DNA from: Sarcodiotheca gaudichaudii
Lineage: Eukaryota > Rhodophyta > Florideophyceae > Gigartinales > Solieriaceae
Direction: 5' to 3'
DNA length: 64,000 nucleotides
Assembly (NCBI GenBank): GCA_032355985.1
Contig: JAUKVZ010000002.1
Span: forward strand, 310,001-374,000
The translations under genes and the position numbers were made by a program. The notes below the pieces were generated by a model that did not search any database, was not told the origin of the DNA, and saw only the letters and a list, made by a program, of their open reading frames with translations. Shown one piece after another: positions 1 through 8,962 of this stretch; position 1 is the first letter of the stretch, and each line of letters begins with the position of its first letter.

Positions 1-482
1 GTCCATATGCCGTGGCCGACTTCTTTGGGAATGCGATACCACTGCCACTGATCGTCGCCGTACCAGTCAATGACATCGCGCGTGATGTTTATCTCAGCGA
101 CGCCTTCCGGCCCGCGAAACACATAGGGACAGAAGAGGCTGTCGTCTTCAAGAAACCGTCCTGGCTCGAAGGCCATGGCGGCGCCGTAGATCTCGGGCTC
201 AAGCAGGGTCGTCTGTCGAAGCTGATTGAAGATCTGCCGCTCGGTGATGTCCGGGTGGCTCTCCATGAAACGCGCGTTGGTGCGCGCAAATCCCGAGGCT
301 TCGCGAAATGCGCCATCGAAACGCGCGGCGAGATTCGCCGCAAGGCGCTCCGTCTCAATACGATGCTCATGCCTCTCCTCAGCGCTGAGAAACGTGAGAA
401 CCACGCCGATCGCGACGAGATAGATGATGAGCGTGGGCAGCGCGATCAGCAGAATCATTCGCCGCCGGATGGTCGTGGCCAT
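1..482 (-). CDS. Membrane-anchored Cache-type sensor protein (5' part, runs off the window)
   Basis: Translating the minus strand from the ATG at 480-482 gives 160 codons with no stop before the left edge, so the C-terminal part is missing. Residues 9-32 form one hydrophobic membrane helix. The following extracytoplasmic stretch carries the pattern YGAAMAFEPGRF (99-110) and CPYVFRG (118-124), which resembles the double-Cache sensor modules that precede HAMP plus SpoIIE phosphatase, guanylate cyclase or histidine kinase domains in planctomycetes. The output domain is outside the window, so the enzymatic role cannot be called. AAGGG about 6 bases before the ATG supports the start. The gene is divergent from the operon starting at 627; the gap of about 145 bp probably holds both promoters. 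Confidence 0.75.
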   Translation of the reverse strand, partial: MATTIRRRMILLIALPTLIIYLVAIGVVLTFLSAEERHEHRIETERLAANLAARFDGAFREASGFARTNARFMESHPDITERQIFNQLRQTTLLEPEIYGAAMAFEPGRFLEDDSLFCPYVFRGPEGVAEINITRDVIDWYGDDQWQWYRIPKEVGHGIW

Positions 483-626
483 GGATACCCTTGCCTTGAA
501 TGAGTCATTGAGACGTGTGCGGATCATACCGGGCAGGGCAGGCGTACCCGCTGTGAATACGCCGGGCGCGAGATTCCCGGGGATGGATTATCCTTGGCCG
601 CGAAAGGGGCATGCTGCGGCGGGATC

Positions 627-1061
627 ATGGGGACGACGCTGTTTGACGAGACGAAGATTGCGGCCACGTGGTTCCTGGCGGCTCGCGCCATGCACCTGGC
701 TGGAGAGCGGACCGCGGCGATCGATGACGCCTCGGCCGGGCTCTATGCGCAGGCGATCCTGGGTGTCTCGGAAGAGGCGTGCGTGGCGGCCAAGGCGCCC
801 GATCAGCTGGGCGTGATGACGCTGATCGACTGCCTCGCCTCGCTGACGACGCTGCCCAGGGGGATCCAGGAAAAGATCGTGACTGGTGTGATGATGATCG
901 CCTTCAGCGATCGGCGCATGCAGCCCCTTGAAGTGCGATGGGCGTCAACCCTGGCTTCGAGCGCCAAGTTGAGCAATGAAGACTTCCAACGCTGCTGCGC
1001 ATCGGCGCGCGTGTTCTCCTCGATGATCGGCCAGCGGAGTGATGACGAGGCGGGCGGGTGA
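627..1061 (+). CDS. TerB-like helical protein
   Basis: 144-residue soluble protein. The second half (IAFSDRRMQPLEVRW and the following KLSNEDF) fits the core pattern of TerB-like all-helical domains: an Ala/Asp turn, an acidic residue, then a second helix pair. TerB domains are linked to tellurite resistance and to membrane-associated stress or defence systems, but the fold call rests on pattern only. No signal peptide or membrane segment is visible. The ATG at 627 is preferred over an in-frame TTG at 594. The stop overlaps the GTG start of the DUF4145 gene by four bases (GTGA), so the two are almost certainly translated together. Confidence 0.6.
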   Translation: MGTTLFDETKIAATWFLAARAMHLAGERTAAIDDASAGLYAQAILGVSEEACVAAKAPDQLGVMTLIDCLASLTTLPRGIQEKIVTGVMMIAFSDRRMQPLEVRWASTLASSAKLSNEDFQRCCASARVFSSMIGQRSDDEAGG

Positions 1062-1885
1062 ACGAGAACTCATCTCCAAACTTCTCCTTCCTCAGCGCGT
1101 TTGACGCGGACGCCGAGCGCCTCGCGTCACAGGCCGAAGCGTATGTGTATTCCGACCCGGAATCGTGCCTCTTCAAGCTGAGACTGATGATTGAGCTGAT
1201 GGCGCGTCGGCTCACGCAGATGCAGCTTCCCGATCTCGTATCACCCGATCTGAGCACCATGCTTCGAGCGCTCGAACGCGCAGGAAGCCTGCCGCGCGAA
1301 CGCGCGGATGCAATGCACGCGATTCGGCGCGATGGAAATGCGGCCGTGCATGGAAACCCCTTCCCGGCTCCCGCAGCGCTGCGACGGCTGCGCGATGCGC
1401 ATACCGTGTCGAGCTGGTATTGCTCGATGGTGCAGCGCGGCGCGAACGTGCGCACCGGCCCGTTTGCGCCGCCGCCGGCGCCGATGCCTTCCGACCCCGA
1501 CGAGCGCAAGAAGTTGGAGGAGGCGGAGAAGCTCGAGGATTCCATCGAGGAACGCAGACGACTGACGCGCGAGGGACTGCTGCTCTTTGGCGATGCATTT
1601 GATCCGGATAAGGACGCCAGGCGGATCGTGTCCGAGCTTGAAGCTCTCGACAAGGTCGCGTGCGCAGCCGGTGAGCCGTTGATCGACGCCGACTCGACCA
1701 TGGTCATCATGGCGATGGAGCTCGAGTCATTGCTTCATCATCCGCGGCTCGGGCTCACTTCAAATGAAGCGAAACATCTTGCGGCAGAAGAACTGAGCGC
1801 AGTGAAGGCGGCGCTCGATGCACGAGAACAGACATACAAAGCGGCGCGCGCAGAGCTTGCCGGACCGAACAAGGATCAGGCGTAG
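1058..1885 (+). CDS. DUF4145 domain-containing protein
   Basis: 275 residues with a GTG start overlapping the upstream stop. Residues about 15-105 match the DUF4145 pattern: an AEAYVYSDPESCLFKLR segment, a hydrophobic helix, and an AIRRDGNAAVHG motif. DUF4145 occurs as an N-terminal domain in type I restriction HsdR subunits and in many single proteins near defence or DNA-processing genes; its biochemical role is not firmly known. The rest is a Pro-rich linker (about 130-145) and a charged helical region likely to form a coiled coil (about 150-190). No nuclease or helicase motif is present, so this is the stand-alone form. Confidence 0.65.
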   Translation: MNENSSPNFSFLSAFDADAERLASQAEAYVYSDPESCLFKLRLMIELMARRLTQMQLPDLVSPDLSTMLRALERAGSLPRERADAMHAIRRDGNAAVHGNPFPAPAALRRLRDAHTVSSWYCSMVQRGANVRTGPFAPPPAPMPSDPDERKKLEEAEKLEDSIEERRRLTREGLLLFGDAFDPDKDARRIVSELEALDKVACAAGEPLIDADSTMVIMAMELESLLHHPRLGLTSNEAKHLAAEELSAVKAALDAREQTYKAARAELAGPNKDQA

Positions 1886-1889
1886 CTGA

Positions 1890-3197
1890 ATGCCCGCTTC
1901 GGGCGACGTGACGGAACACATGCCTCAGACCTCCAAAGATCGATCGGCAGTCTCCGCGACGGCGATGCAGAGCAGTGAGAGCGCGCCGACCTCGGCGACC
2001 GTCGAACAGGTGATCAACGCGTTTCACGAGTTGCGCGCAGCGCTCGCGGCCGTTCTCGCCGAGGCGGGCGCCGATGCGAACAAAACACGTGAATCAGCAA
2101 GGCAACTCGGGCTGAATCGCGGCCTGATGTGGCGACTCTCGCGAATCATCCGATGTGACGATCTTCCGGCGGCCGCGAGTGACGTGCCCGGACAGGCAAG
2201 CATTCGCAAAGTCATGAAGGCCTGCCGCGATCGGGGCGCGTCAGATGCGGCGCTCAAGAAAGCCGAAGCAGCCATCAAGTCGTACCGGGCGGCCGTCAGC
2301 CTGTGCTCGGGCGACAAGAAAACACTTGCGACGCTGATCTCCAGCCACGGGCCTGAATCAAGCAGCATCGAACAGGAACGCTCGCGCCGGAAGTACTTCG
2401 AGGGCGCGTGCGCCATCTGGGGTGTGCAGGCGCATGTGCGTTTCGTGACGGCCATGGTCTTTCCGTCTGACTCCGGACCCCAGTGGTACGACGCGACGCA
2501 TGCGACCGGATACCTGGGCTTTCGCCGGCTTCGTTCAGAGGCGTGGCCGCTCTCCTATGAGGGCGTCCACGAGAAGCATGGCGAGCTGATCCAGTTTGAA
2601 AAAGAGCCGCTGGATCCAACGGGCTCCAGTGAAGGCGAACTGCAGATCATCACACGATTCAGCAATCCGCCGAGCCCGGAGATCAATGTCGTGCCGGGCA
2701 GAAACATGCGCCGATTCGAGCTGGCGCCGGGCCCCGTCGGCAATGCAGGCGTGTCCGACGTTGTGTTTGGCACATACCTGAGGCGGCTCTTCCCGTCTCA
2801 TGTGACGGAGGATCACAACTTCTTCGCGTTCTACGTGCTCCTGGAAACACCCGTCGAGCTTGTGATCTTCGATCTGTTCGCGCATGAGAGTCTGCGCGAG
2901 CAGTTCTCTGTGAATTCCTTTCTGCTGGATCGATTGACGCATCCGCATGATCCGAAGGAGTTTGATTTTGCGGGCGAACTGCTCCCGACGCCGGAGGGAA
3001 CTTCAACGCTCGGCCCGGGAGCCAGCGGGGCTATGACGGCGCATGTGCCCTGGTATCCGCGGCTGATCGAGATGATGTGCGATCGCTCCGGGCATCGACC
3101 GGAGGAGTTCCTCGGCTCGCGATATCAGCTCACCTACCCACCGATCGGCACGTCCCTGCTTCGGCGATTCCCGCTGCCCCACACCCCACCGGGATAG
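1890..3197 (+). CDS. Conserved hypothetical protein of about 435 residues
   Basis: Not recognised. The ATG lies five bases after the DUF4145 stop, so it is the third gene of the operon; a second in-frame ATG at 1920 is also possible. Residues about 35-100 are helical, with a RESARQLGLNRGLMWRLSRI segment that looks like a helix-turn-helix. Residues 155-435 form a large mixed domain rich in aromatic residues, with several conserved-looking stretches (YLGFRRLRSEAWPLSYEG, FFAFYVLLETPVELVIFDLF). No signal peptide, membrane helix or catalytic motif is evident. A DNA-binding module fused to an uncharacterised sensing or binding domain is the most that can be suggested. Confidence 0.6.
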   Translation: MPASGDVTEHMPQTSKDRSAVSATAMQSSESAPTSATVEQVINAFHELRAALAAVLAEAGADANKTRESARQLGLNRGLMWRLSRIIRCDDLPAAASDVPGQASIRKVMKACRDRGASDAALKKAEAAIKSYRAAVSLCSGDKKTLATLISSHGPESSSIEQERSRRKYFEGACAIWGVQAHVRFVTAMVFPSDSGPQWYDATHATGYLGFRRLRSEAWPLSYEGVHEKHGELIQFEKEPLDPTGSSEGELQIITRFSNPPSPEINVVPGRNMRRFELAPGPVGNAGVSDVVFGTYLRRLFPSHVTEDHNFFAFYVLLETPVELVIFDLFAHESLREQFSVNSFLLDRLTHPHDPKEFDFAGELLPTPEGTSTLGPGASGAMTAHVPWYPRLIEMMCDRSGHRPEEFLGSRYQLTYPPIGTSLLRRFPLPHTPPG

Positions 3198-3319
3198 GGG
3201 GCGCCCGAACTCTTATATGAAGAGAGTCGTCCGGCGCGAACCGGAAAGACCGACCAACGCTTATGCGCTGGATTCGGTCATCCGATAGTCGTGGCGTGGC
3301 TATGACTCCAGGACGAGTT

Positions 3320-4798
3320 ATGCGGCCCCTTCTCACGCGACATGCGCCGACGGTGATCGCGTCATGCATCGGGCTGGCGATGGTGTTCGGCGCAACGCTG
3401 CTTGCGCATCGGCACGAATCGCACAAGCTGCGGGCGGACTTCCGCCTCGCGGCGTCGCGCGTCGCCTCGGATATTCAGATGCGCATCGACGATCTGGAAT
3501 CCACAATGTTTGCCGCCCGCGGGCTGTTTGAGGCCAGTGAGACCGTCGACCCTGCGGAATGGGACGCATTCTGCCGCCACGTCCTTTCGCATCATTCACG
3601 CAACAGTGCTCTTGGCGTGTCGTTCATGCAGCGGCTCGAACCGGGCGACATCAGCGCGTTCGAAGCAGACATGCGCGCGAATCTGGATGCGGCCTACACC
3701 GTGCATCGCTCTTCCGATGCATCACGCGCAGACTTCGCAGCCCCCATCAAATACATCTATCCGCACTTTCGAAACATGAAAGCGCGAGGCTTCGATGTGG
3801 CCTCAGACCCCGAGGCGCGAGAGGGGTTGTTGCGAGCCGTTGATTCGGGGCGCTGCGCAGCGTCAAAGCGGTTTCACCTGGTGCAGACCGGCGACGCGGA
3901 ATGGGGTGTCGTCCTCTACCTGCCTGTATTCGAAAAATCATACGAGCCATCGCCGCATCGCTCGGCGCTTCATGCCATCGAAGGATGGATTGGTGTTCCG
4001 ATCGCCATGACAGCCTTCCTCGAGGACGCCGCGGGATCGATGCAGTCGATGCTGCGTGCGACGCTTCACGATCAGCCACTGGCAGACCGGGACGAGCCGC
4101 TGGCTTCATGGATAAGCCCCGATGCGCCGGCCGAGGATCTCGATTCTCATCGCATGTGGCGCGAAACCGTGAACATGCTTGTGGCCGATCGTTCGTGGCG
4201 GCTTTCGCTGGAACGCAAACCTCCGACTGCTGCGGCGATGGCCGTCGCTGTGCTGCCGTCAACGCTGATCGCATTCTGTCTTTCGTCGCTGATCGTGGCG
4301 CTGACCTTCTCGCTGACGAGCGCGAGCCAGCGCGCCGCGACGCTCGCCGATCAGATGATGTCCAGACTTCGCAAGCGCGAAAGCCTGCTCGCCGAAACCG
4401 GTCGCCTCGCACGCCTGGGCGGATGGGAACTGAACCTCGAGACCATGGAGCTCGAGTGGTCGGAAGAGGTGAAGCGCATTCACGAAGTGGATTCAAACTA
4501 CGTGCCCACACTTGCCTCAGCCCTGTCGTTCTACCCGGGAGATGCCGGCCAGCGCATGCAGGAAGCGGTTGAGTGGGCCATGAAGACGGGCGAACAATGG
4601 GATCTGGAGCTTCCATTTCGAACCGCATCAGGAAAACCTCTGGTCGTACGCGCCATTGGCAAAGCAGATGTTGTTGATGGAACGCCGAAGCGGCTCTGGG
4701 GCGCTTTTCAGGACATCACGGAAGAGATGGGCGCGCGCGACGAGTTGCTGCAGGCGAAAGATGCCGCCGAGTCCTCCAGCAGAGCGAAATCCGAATTC

Positions 4799-4830
<32 letters not shown>

Positions 4831-5983
4831 GATGACGGCCATCCTCGGATTCCTTGATCTGATTGAAGAGGGCGGCGTCGATGCGCTGCCTGATCGGTCG
4901 GAGGCGATCGGCACGATCCGCCGCAATGGCGAACATCTGATGTCGATCATCAACGACATTTTGGATGTGTCCAAGATCGAAGCGGGGCGCATGACGCTGG
5001 AAGTCGTCTCCATGTCGCCGATCGATGCAATTCAGGATGTCGTGGATCTCTACAGGGTGCGCGCCGAAGCCAAGGGCGTTTCTCTCCGTATCGCATACGA
5101 AAGCGATATGCCGGAGACCATCGAGACGGATCCTGTGCGCCTGCGTCAGATCCTCGGCAATCTGATGAGCAACGCGATCAAGTTCACGGATCACGGCAGC
5201 GTGACCGTGCGCGCACGGGTGGAGCCTGGCAATTTGCAACAGGCGCGTATGCACTTTGAAGTCGCAGACACAGGCATCGGAATGACCGAGGAACAGTGCA
5301 CGCGCATCTTCGAAGCATTCACGCAGGCTGATTCGTCCACAACGCGACGATTCGGAGGCACAGGCCTGGGGCTGCGCATTTCAAAGACTCTGGCGATGCT
5401 TCTCGGCGGCGATCTGAGCGTGGATTCGACGCATGAGCGAGGAAGCGTCTTTGGCTTCGATATCGATGCAGGCGATCTTTCACAGGCGACGATGATCCCG
5501 GCGGGAAGCGTAGCCAATCGAAATCGGCGAGAGCCGATCGACTCCCGCGATGCGGCACAGACGACACCGAAGAACGCGCTGTCGGGCGTGCGCGTGCTGC
5601 TGGCCGAAGATGGAAAAGACAATCAACGCCTGATCAAGCTTCACCTGGAGCGCGCCGGCGCCGACGTCGAGATCGCGGACAACGGACGGATCGCCGTGGA
5701 AATGTACGAGGAGTCGCAGCCCGACGCCCCCGCATTTGATCTGATCCTCATGGACATGCAGATGCCGGAGATGGATGGCTACAGCGCCACGGAACGGCTT
5801 CGCGAGATTGGTTGCGAGCTTCCAATCGTTGCGCTGACAGCACATGCGATGAGCGGAGATAGACGCCGCTGTCTGGAAGCGGGCTGTGATGACTACGACA
5901 CGAAGCCGATCAATCGTGAAAAGCTGATCGCCTTATGCGCCTCGTGGGCGAAACGGGGCCGGGACGCATCGCGAGCTGTGTGA
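3320..5983 (+). CDS. Hybrid sensor histidine kinase (CHASE - PAS - HisKA - HATPase - REC)
   Basis: 887-residue membrane sensor that should autophosphorylate on His and pass phosphate to its own receiver domain. Order: membrane helix (about 10-30); periplasmic CHASE-type region (about 40-270, with the typical AAPIKYIYP stretch); second helix (about 306-333); PAS-like domain (about 355-480); H-box NMSHEIRTPM with His499; ATPase boxes LMSNAIKFT, DTGIGM and GTGLGL; receiver domain (about 757-880) with acceptor Asp812 in LMDMQMPEMDG and the K of DTKPI. CHASE domains bind small ligands such as cytokinin-like molecules or peptides, but the ligand cannot be read here. ATG 3320 has AGGA 8 bases upstream; ATGs at 3263 and 3302 are alternatives. 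No separate response regulator is adjacent. Confidence 0.92.
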
Positions 5984-6009
5984 TCCGAACCTCCCGGATC
6001 GAAACGAGC

Positions 6010-6324
6010 ATGAGAATCGCCGGATCACCTTGCGAACGACCCGACGATTGGACCTGCATCGTTGAAATCCCAACCAATGCCGGGGCCCGCGTAGGCCCTG
6101 GCCCCGAAGCGATTCGTCATTGCGACGCGATCTCAGAGCCTGTCGGCTCGCTCGAAGCCGAGATTGTCCGTGGACTCGACGGCCTGGCCGAGATCGCTCA
6201 TGCCCCGCGACTCAGTGAAGATCCAAACGAGGGCGCCCAGATCCGGGATAACGCCTATCTCTCAACGGAACGCCTCCTGATTGATTCAAGTGGACGGCGC
6301 GGCGGGCCCGATTCGACTCAATGA
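6010..6324 (+). CDS. Possible small orphan protein, 104 residues
   Basis: This is the only sizeable open frame in the 423-bp gap between the histidine kinase and the first methyltransferase. The frame codes for an acidic, Ala/Glu-rich sequence (for example EPVGSLEAEIVRGLDGLAE) with plausible helices and no low-complexity bias. There is no good Shine-Dalgarno sequence, and no family is recognised. If it is not coding, the gap holds only the leader of the downstream operon. Confidence 0.25.
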   Translation: MRIAGSPCERPDDWTCIVEIPTNAGARVGPGPEAIRHCDAISEPVGSLEAEIVRGLDGLAEIAHAPRLSEDPNEGAQIRDNAYLSTERLLIDSSGRRGGPDSTQ

Positions 6325-6406
6325 ACCCAAGCGGCTGATGGCGAGCAACGCCGGGATGTTTCGGTGGCGCCATGTCGTTGCGCAGCGCGGGTCAGGAGCG
6401 AAACGC

Positions 6407-7159
6407 ATGAGCGAGATTATGACTGACATCAGCACGGCGTTTCGCCCGGCGACAATGGATGACTGGTGGCGTCTCAGCGCCCGCTATCCCGAGTTCCGAA
6501 GGGAATCGCACACGCTCCTGAAGGACTTCGGATACATGGCGCTGATGGAGCTGATGGAAGGGGTGGCGCCGTGTCGATTCCTGGAATTCGGACACGGCTT
6601 CAATTCAACCCTGCTGTCCCGATTCGGGGCGAGTTGCGAGGCGCATGGGATCGATGACTATCAGGCATTGCCCTACTTCCCGCCGCAAGCCGAATGGGAG
6701 GACATGTACGACAGTTGGATCCGAACACCGTGTCCGGATGCGCAACTTCATCGCGGCCTTCTGGGTGATGGCGCGATTGATGAGCTTGAGGAAGGATCAT
6801 TCGATCTTGTCGTTTCAGTTTCAGTGCTGGAAGAGCTTCTGCCGGATGTGCTGACCGCTGTCGTCAAACATGCGGCGGCGCTCTTGCGGCCCGGCGGCGT
6901 GTTTGCCGGAACCTTCGATGTGCAACTGAAGCACATTGATCGGGTGGCGCCCTTTCTTCAGGCGCTCAAGGCATCCGGGCTTGAGCAGGGAGACCTGCTG
7001 GTGACGGATGGCTTTGACGCGTTCAACGAGTTGTTGATCGAAAGCCCTTCTACGGTGATGCTGACTTATCAAATGAATGATGGTGACGACCGGAGCTTCA
7101 ATGGCCACTGGTCGAGCTTGTGGTTTGCGCTGCGCAAGCCGGAGGAGAACGCAGTCTGA
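6407..7159 (+). CDS. SAM-dependent methyltransferase-like protein
   Basis: 250-residue class I methyltransferase fold. The glycine-rich SAM loop is in an unusual form, RFLEFGHGFNS (57-67), followed by the acidic strand end around GIDDYQA and the SFDLVVSVSVLEEL post-loop. A LLRPGGVFAGTF stretch matches motif III of small-molecule methyltransferases. The ATG at 6407 has AGGAG about 9 bases upstream; an upstream in-frame ATG at 6281 lacks one. The stop overlaps the next gene by one base (TGATG), and the neighbour is a second methyltransferase, so both probably modify the same glycan or lipid precursor made by the cluster to the right. The substrate is unknown. Confidence 0.75.
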   Translation: MSEIMTDISTAFRPATMDDWWRLSARYPEFRRESHTLLKDFGYMALMELMEGVAPCRFLEFGHGFNSTLLSRFGASCEAHGIDDYQALPYFPPQAEWEDMYDSWIRTPCPDAQLHRGLLGDGAIDELEEGSFDLVVSVSVLEELLPDVLTAVVKHAAALLRPGGVFAGTFDVQLKHIDRVAPFLQALKASGLEQGDLLVTDGFDAFNELLIESPSTVMLTYQMNDGDDRSFNGHWSSLWFALRKPEENAV

Positions 7160-7893
7160 TGAGCGCTGTTCTGGAAAGCGTGAACGATCCTCGAACGCAT
7201 TTTCGCACCGATCATTATCTGCGAATCAACCAACGCCGACTGGAGCATCTGGCGACGCTGGGGCTCGACCTGCAAGGCAAGCGAGTTCTGGAGCTTGGCG
7301 CCGGGATCGGTGATCTGACGAGCTTCTTTCTGGATCGAGAATGCACGGTGACGGCGGTCGAGGGTCGCGTGGAGAATCTGCGTGTGCTTGAGGAGCGATT
7401 CGTCGATGAACAGCGCGTCGATACGCGGCTTGCGAATCTGGATGAGCTTCCGGACTGGAATGAAACGTGGGACGTGGTGTTTGCGTATGGCGTGCTGTAT
7501 CACCTGTCGCAGCCGGCCGAGACAATCGCGTGGATGGGTGAGCGGTGCGGCGAGCTGCTGCTGCTTTCAACATGTGTGACACCGGGCGATGACGAAGAGA
7601 TTCACCCGACCCATGAAGACGCCTCTGCCCTTTCGCAGGCGCTTGATGGCGCCGGGTGCCGCCCGACTCGAGCGTGGGTTCACGCGCGATTGAGTGAAGC
7701 GCTGCCGCATGTGTATTGCACGGTGACGCAACCTTCCCATGATGAGTTCCCGCAGGACTGGAGCGATGTGTCGCCTTCGGCAACCGGCCTGCATCGGGCG
7801 GTGTTTATCGCATCGCACACACTGCTCGATGACAATGCTTCACTGTCGCCGGGACTGCTGGAGCGGCATTCGCTCACAGCGCGTGTGAGTTGA
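7159..7893 (+). CDS. SAM-dependent methyltransferase, class I
   Basis: 244 residues with textbook class I motifs: RVLELGAGIGDLTSFF near residue 38, the acidic loop VTAVEGR, and WDVVFAYGVLYHL, which is typical of UbiE/Methyltransf_11-type enzymes acting on small molecules, sugars or lipids. The start ATG shares one base with the previous stop, so it is translationally coupled to the first methyltransferase. The 3' end overlaps the convergent glycosyltransferase gene by 20 bp. The substrate is not determinable, but the surroundings point to surface polysaccharide decoration. Confidence 0.85.
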   Translation: MSAVLESVNDPRTHFRTDHYLRINQRRLEHLATLGLDLQGKRVLELGAGIGDLTSFFLDRECTVTAVEGRVENLRVLEERFVDEQRVDTRLANLDELPDWNETWDVVFAYGVLYHLSQPAETIAWMGERCGELLLLSTCVTPGDDEEIHPTHEDASALSQALDGAGCRPTRAWVHARLSEALPHVYCTVTQPSHDEFPQDWSDVSPSATGLHRAVFIASHTLLDDNASLSPGLLERHSLTARVS

Positions 7894-8962
7894 TCGCCCG
7901 CAATGGCGCCTGACTGGGAGGCGGCACGCTCCAGGGCGCCATCGCATCCGGATGCGCCTCGATCGCATCGATGAGCGGACCGGGCGAGAGTGTGGCGATG
8001 ACGGCCGGGGCGCCAGGATCATCAGTCAGCTCGATCCCTCCATCGCGAAGCGCCCCTTCGATGATGTCATCGCCCTTGCCCCTGGCGAGGAGCCGCGCTG
8101 TTCCCATGCCTTCCATCGCATTAGGAAGATGTTCTCGCACAACCGTGCGCCCAATGAAGCGATCCCACTGTTCCTGCGTCAGTGACGATCGCTCCTGCTC
8201 CTTGAGCGTTGACTCAAGCTGCGCCATGCCCAGTGCGAATCCCGATTCGGCGCATTCCTTCTTCGCGATTCGCTCGTAGCGAGCGATCATGCGATCCATC
8301 GTGCATCCAAGCTCTGACTTCGGCGCGTATCGCTGGATGACCCACGCGTTGTTACGCACCAGGCGGCTGAGGATGCGATCGAAGGATCGCCCTGATGCGA
8401 CCTTTCGATGCTCGAAGATCACATCTCGTGAGAATGTGATGCGCTTGCCTTCAGCGATCAATCGTGCGCATAGGTCATATTCTTCGACGTAGTAGTCGAA
8501 CGCGGGGTCATAGGCGCCGGCGGCGAGGAAGTCTCGGCGCCGGATGGCGCACGCACATCCGATGATGACTTCCGGCAGCCCCCCTGCTTCGTGCGAGCCA
8601 TCGGGCAGCAGCGTCTCGAAACCGATTGCGGCGACATCATCGGGCGCCCGACGAAGCATGCGAGCAAGATCGCCTTCGACGGGACTGGAGTCATCATCCA
8701 GCATCACGAGCCAGTCACCCTCCGCCTCTTCCGCGGCGACGTTGCGTGCGGCGGCGCCGATATTCCGGTTCAGATGGATGGCGCGCACCTGCATGCCATT
8801 GGGAAGCGAGCGAGGCGGATCGACGGCCTCATCAGAGTCGTTGTCAACAATGATCAGTTCGGGCGCGTGACCGAGCATGGATGGATCAAGTGCGCTGAGG
8901 CGATCCAGCGTCATGCACAGCTCGGCAGGGCGATTGCGCGTCGGGATGATGAAGGTGATCAT
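7874..8962 (-). CDS. Family 2 glycosyltransferase with a C-terminal extension
   Basis: 362 residues. The N-terminal 230 residues are a GT-A domain: ITFIIPTRNRP, the nucleotide-binding DNDSDE, the VMLDDDSSP metal site (DxD) and the acceptor-loop FDYYVEEYDLCARL. It should transfer a sugar from a nucleotide donor to a growing glycan on the cytoplasmic face of the membrane. After a helical linker, the last 90 residues (around ARLLARGKGDDIIEGAL and IATLSPGP) look like a small Rossmann-type module, possibly a divergent cousin of the one shared by the three genes at 10851-14210. Its start overlaps the stop of the HldE-like gene by four bases (ATGA). Confidence 0.88.
   Translation of the reverse strand: MITFIIPTRNRPAELCMTLDRLSALDPSMLGHAPELIIVDNDSDEAVDPPRSLPNGMQVRAIHLNRNIGAAARNVAAEEAEGDWLVMLDDDSSPVEGDLARMLRRAPDDVAAIGFETLLPDGSHEAGGLPEVIIGCACAIRRRDFLAAGAYDPAFDYYVEEYDLCARLIAEGKRITFSRDVIFEHRKVASGRSFDRILSRLVRNNAWVIQRYAPKSELGCTMDRMIARYERIAKKECAESGFALGMAQLESTLKEQERSSLTQEQWDRFIGRTVVREHLPNAMEGMGTARLLARGKGDDIIEGALRDGGIELTDDPGAPAVIATLSPGPLIDAIEAHPDAMAPWSVPPPSQAPLRAINSHAL

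Noticed and set aside
904-1710. Long minus-strand open frame opposite the DUF4145 gene
   Set aside because: It lies antisense to a clear DUF4145 gene, is Ser/Arg-rich, and shows the composition expected from reverse-reading GC-rich codons; no ribosome site or domain.
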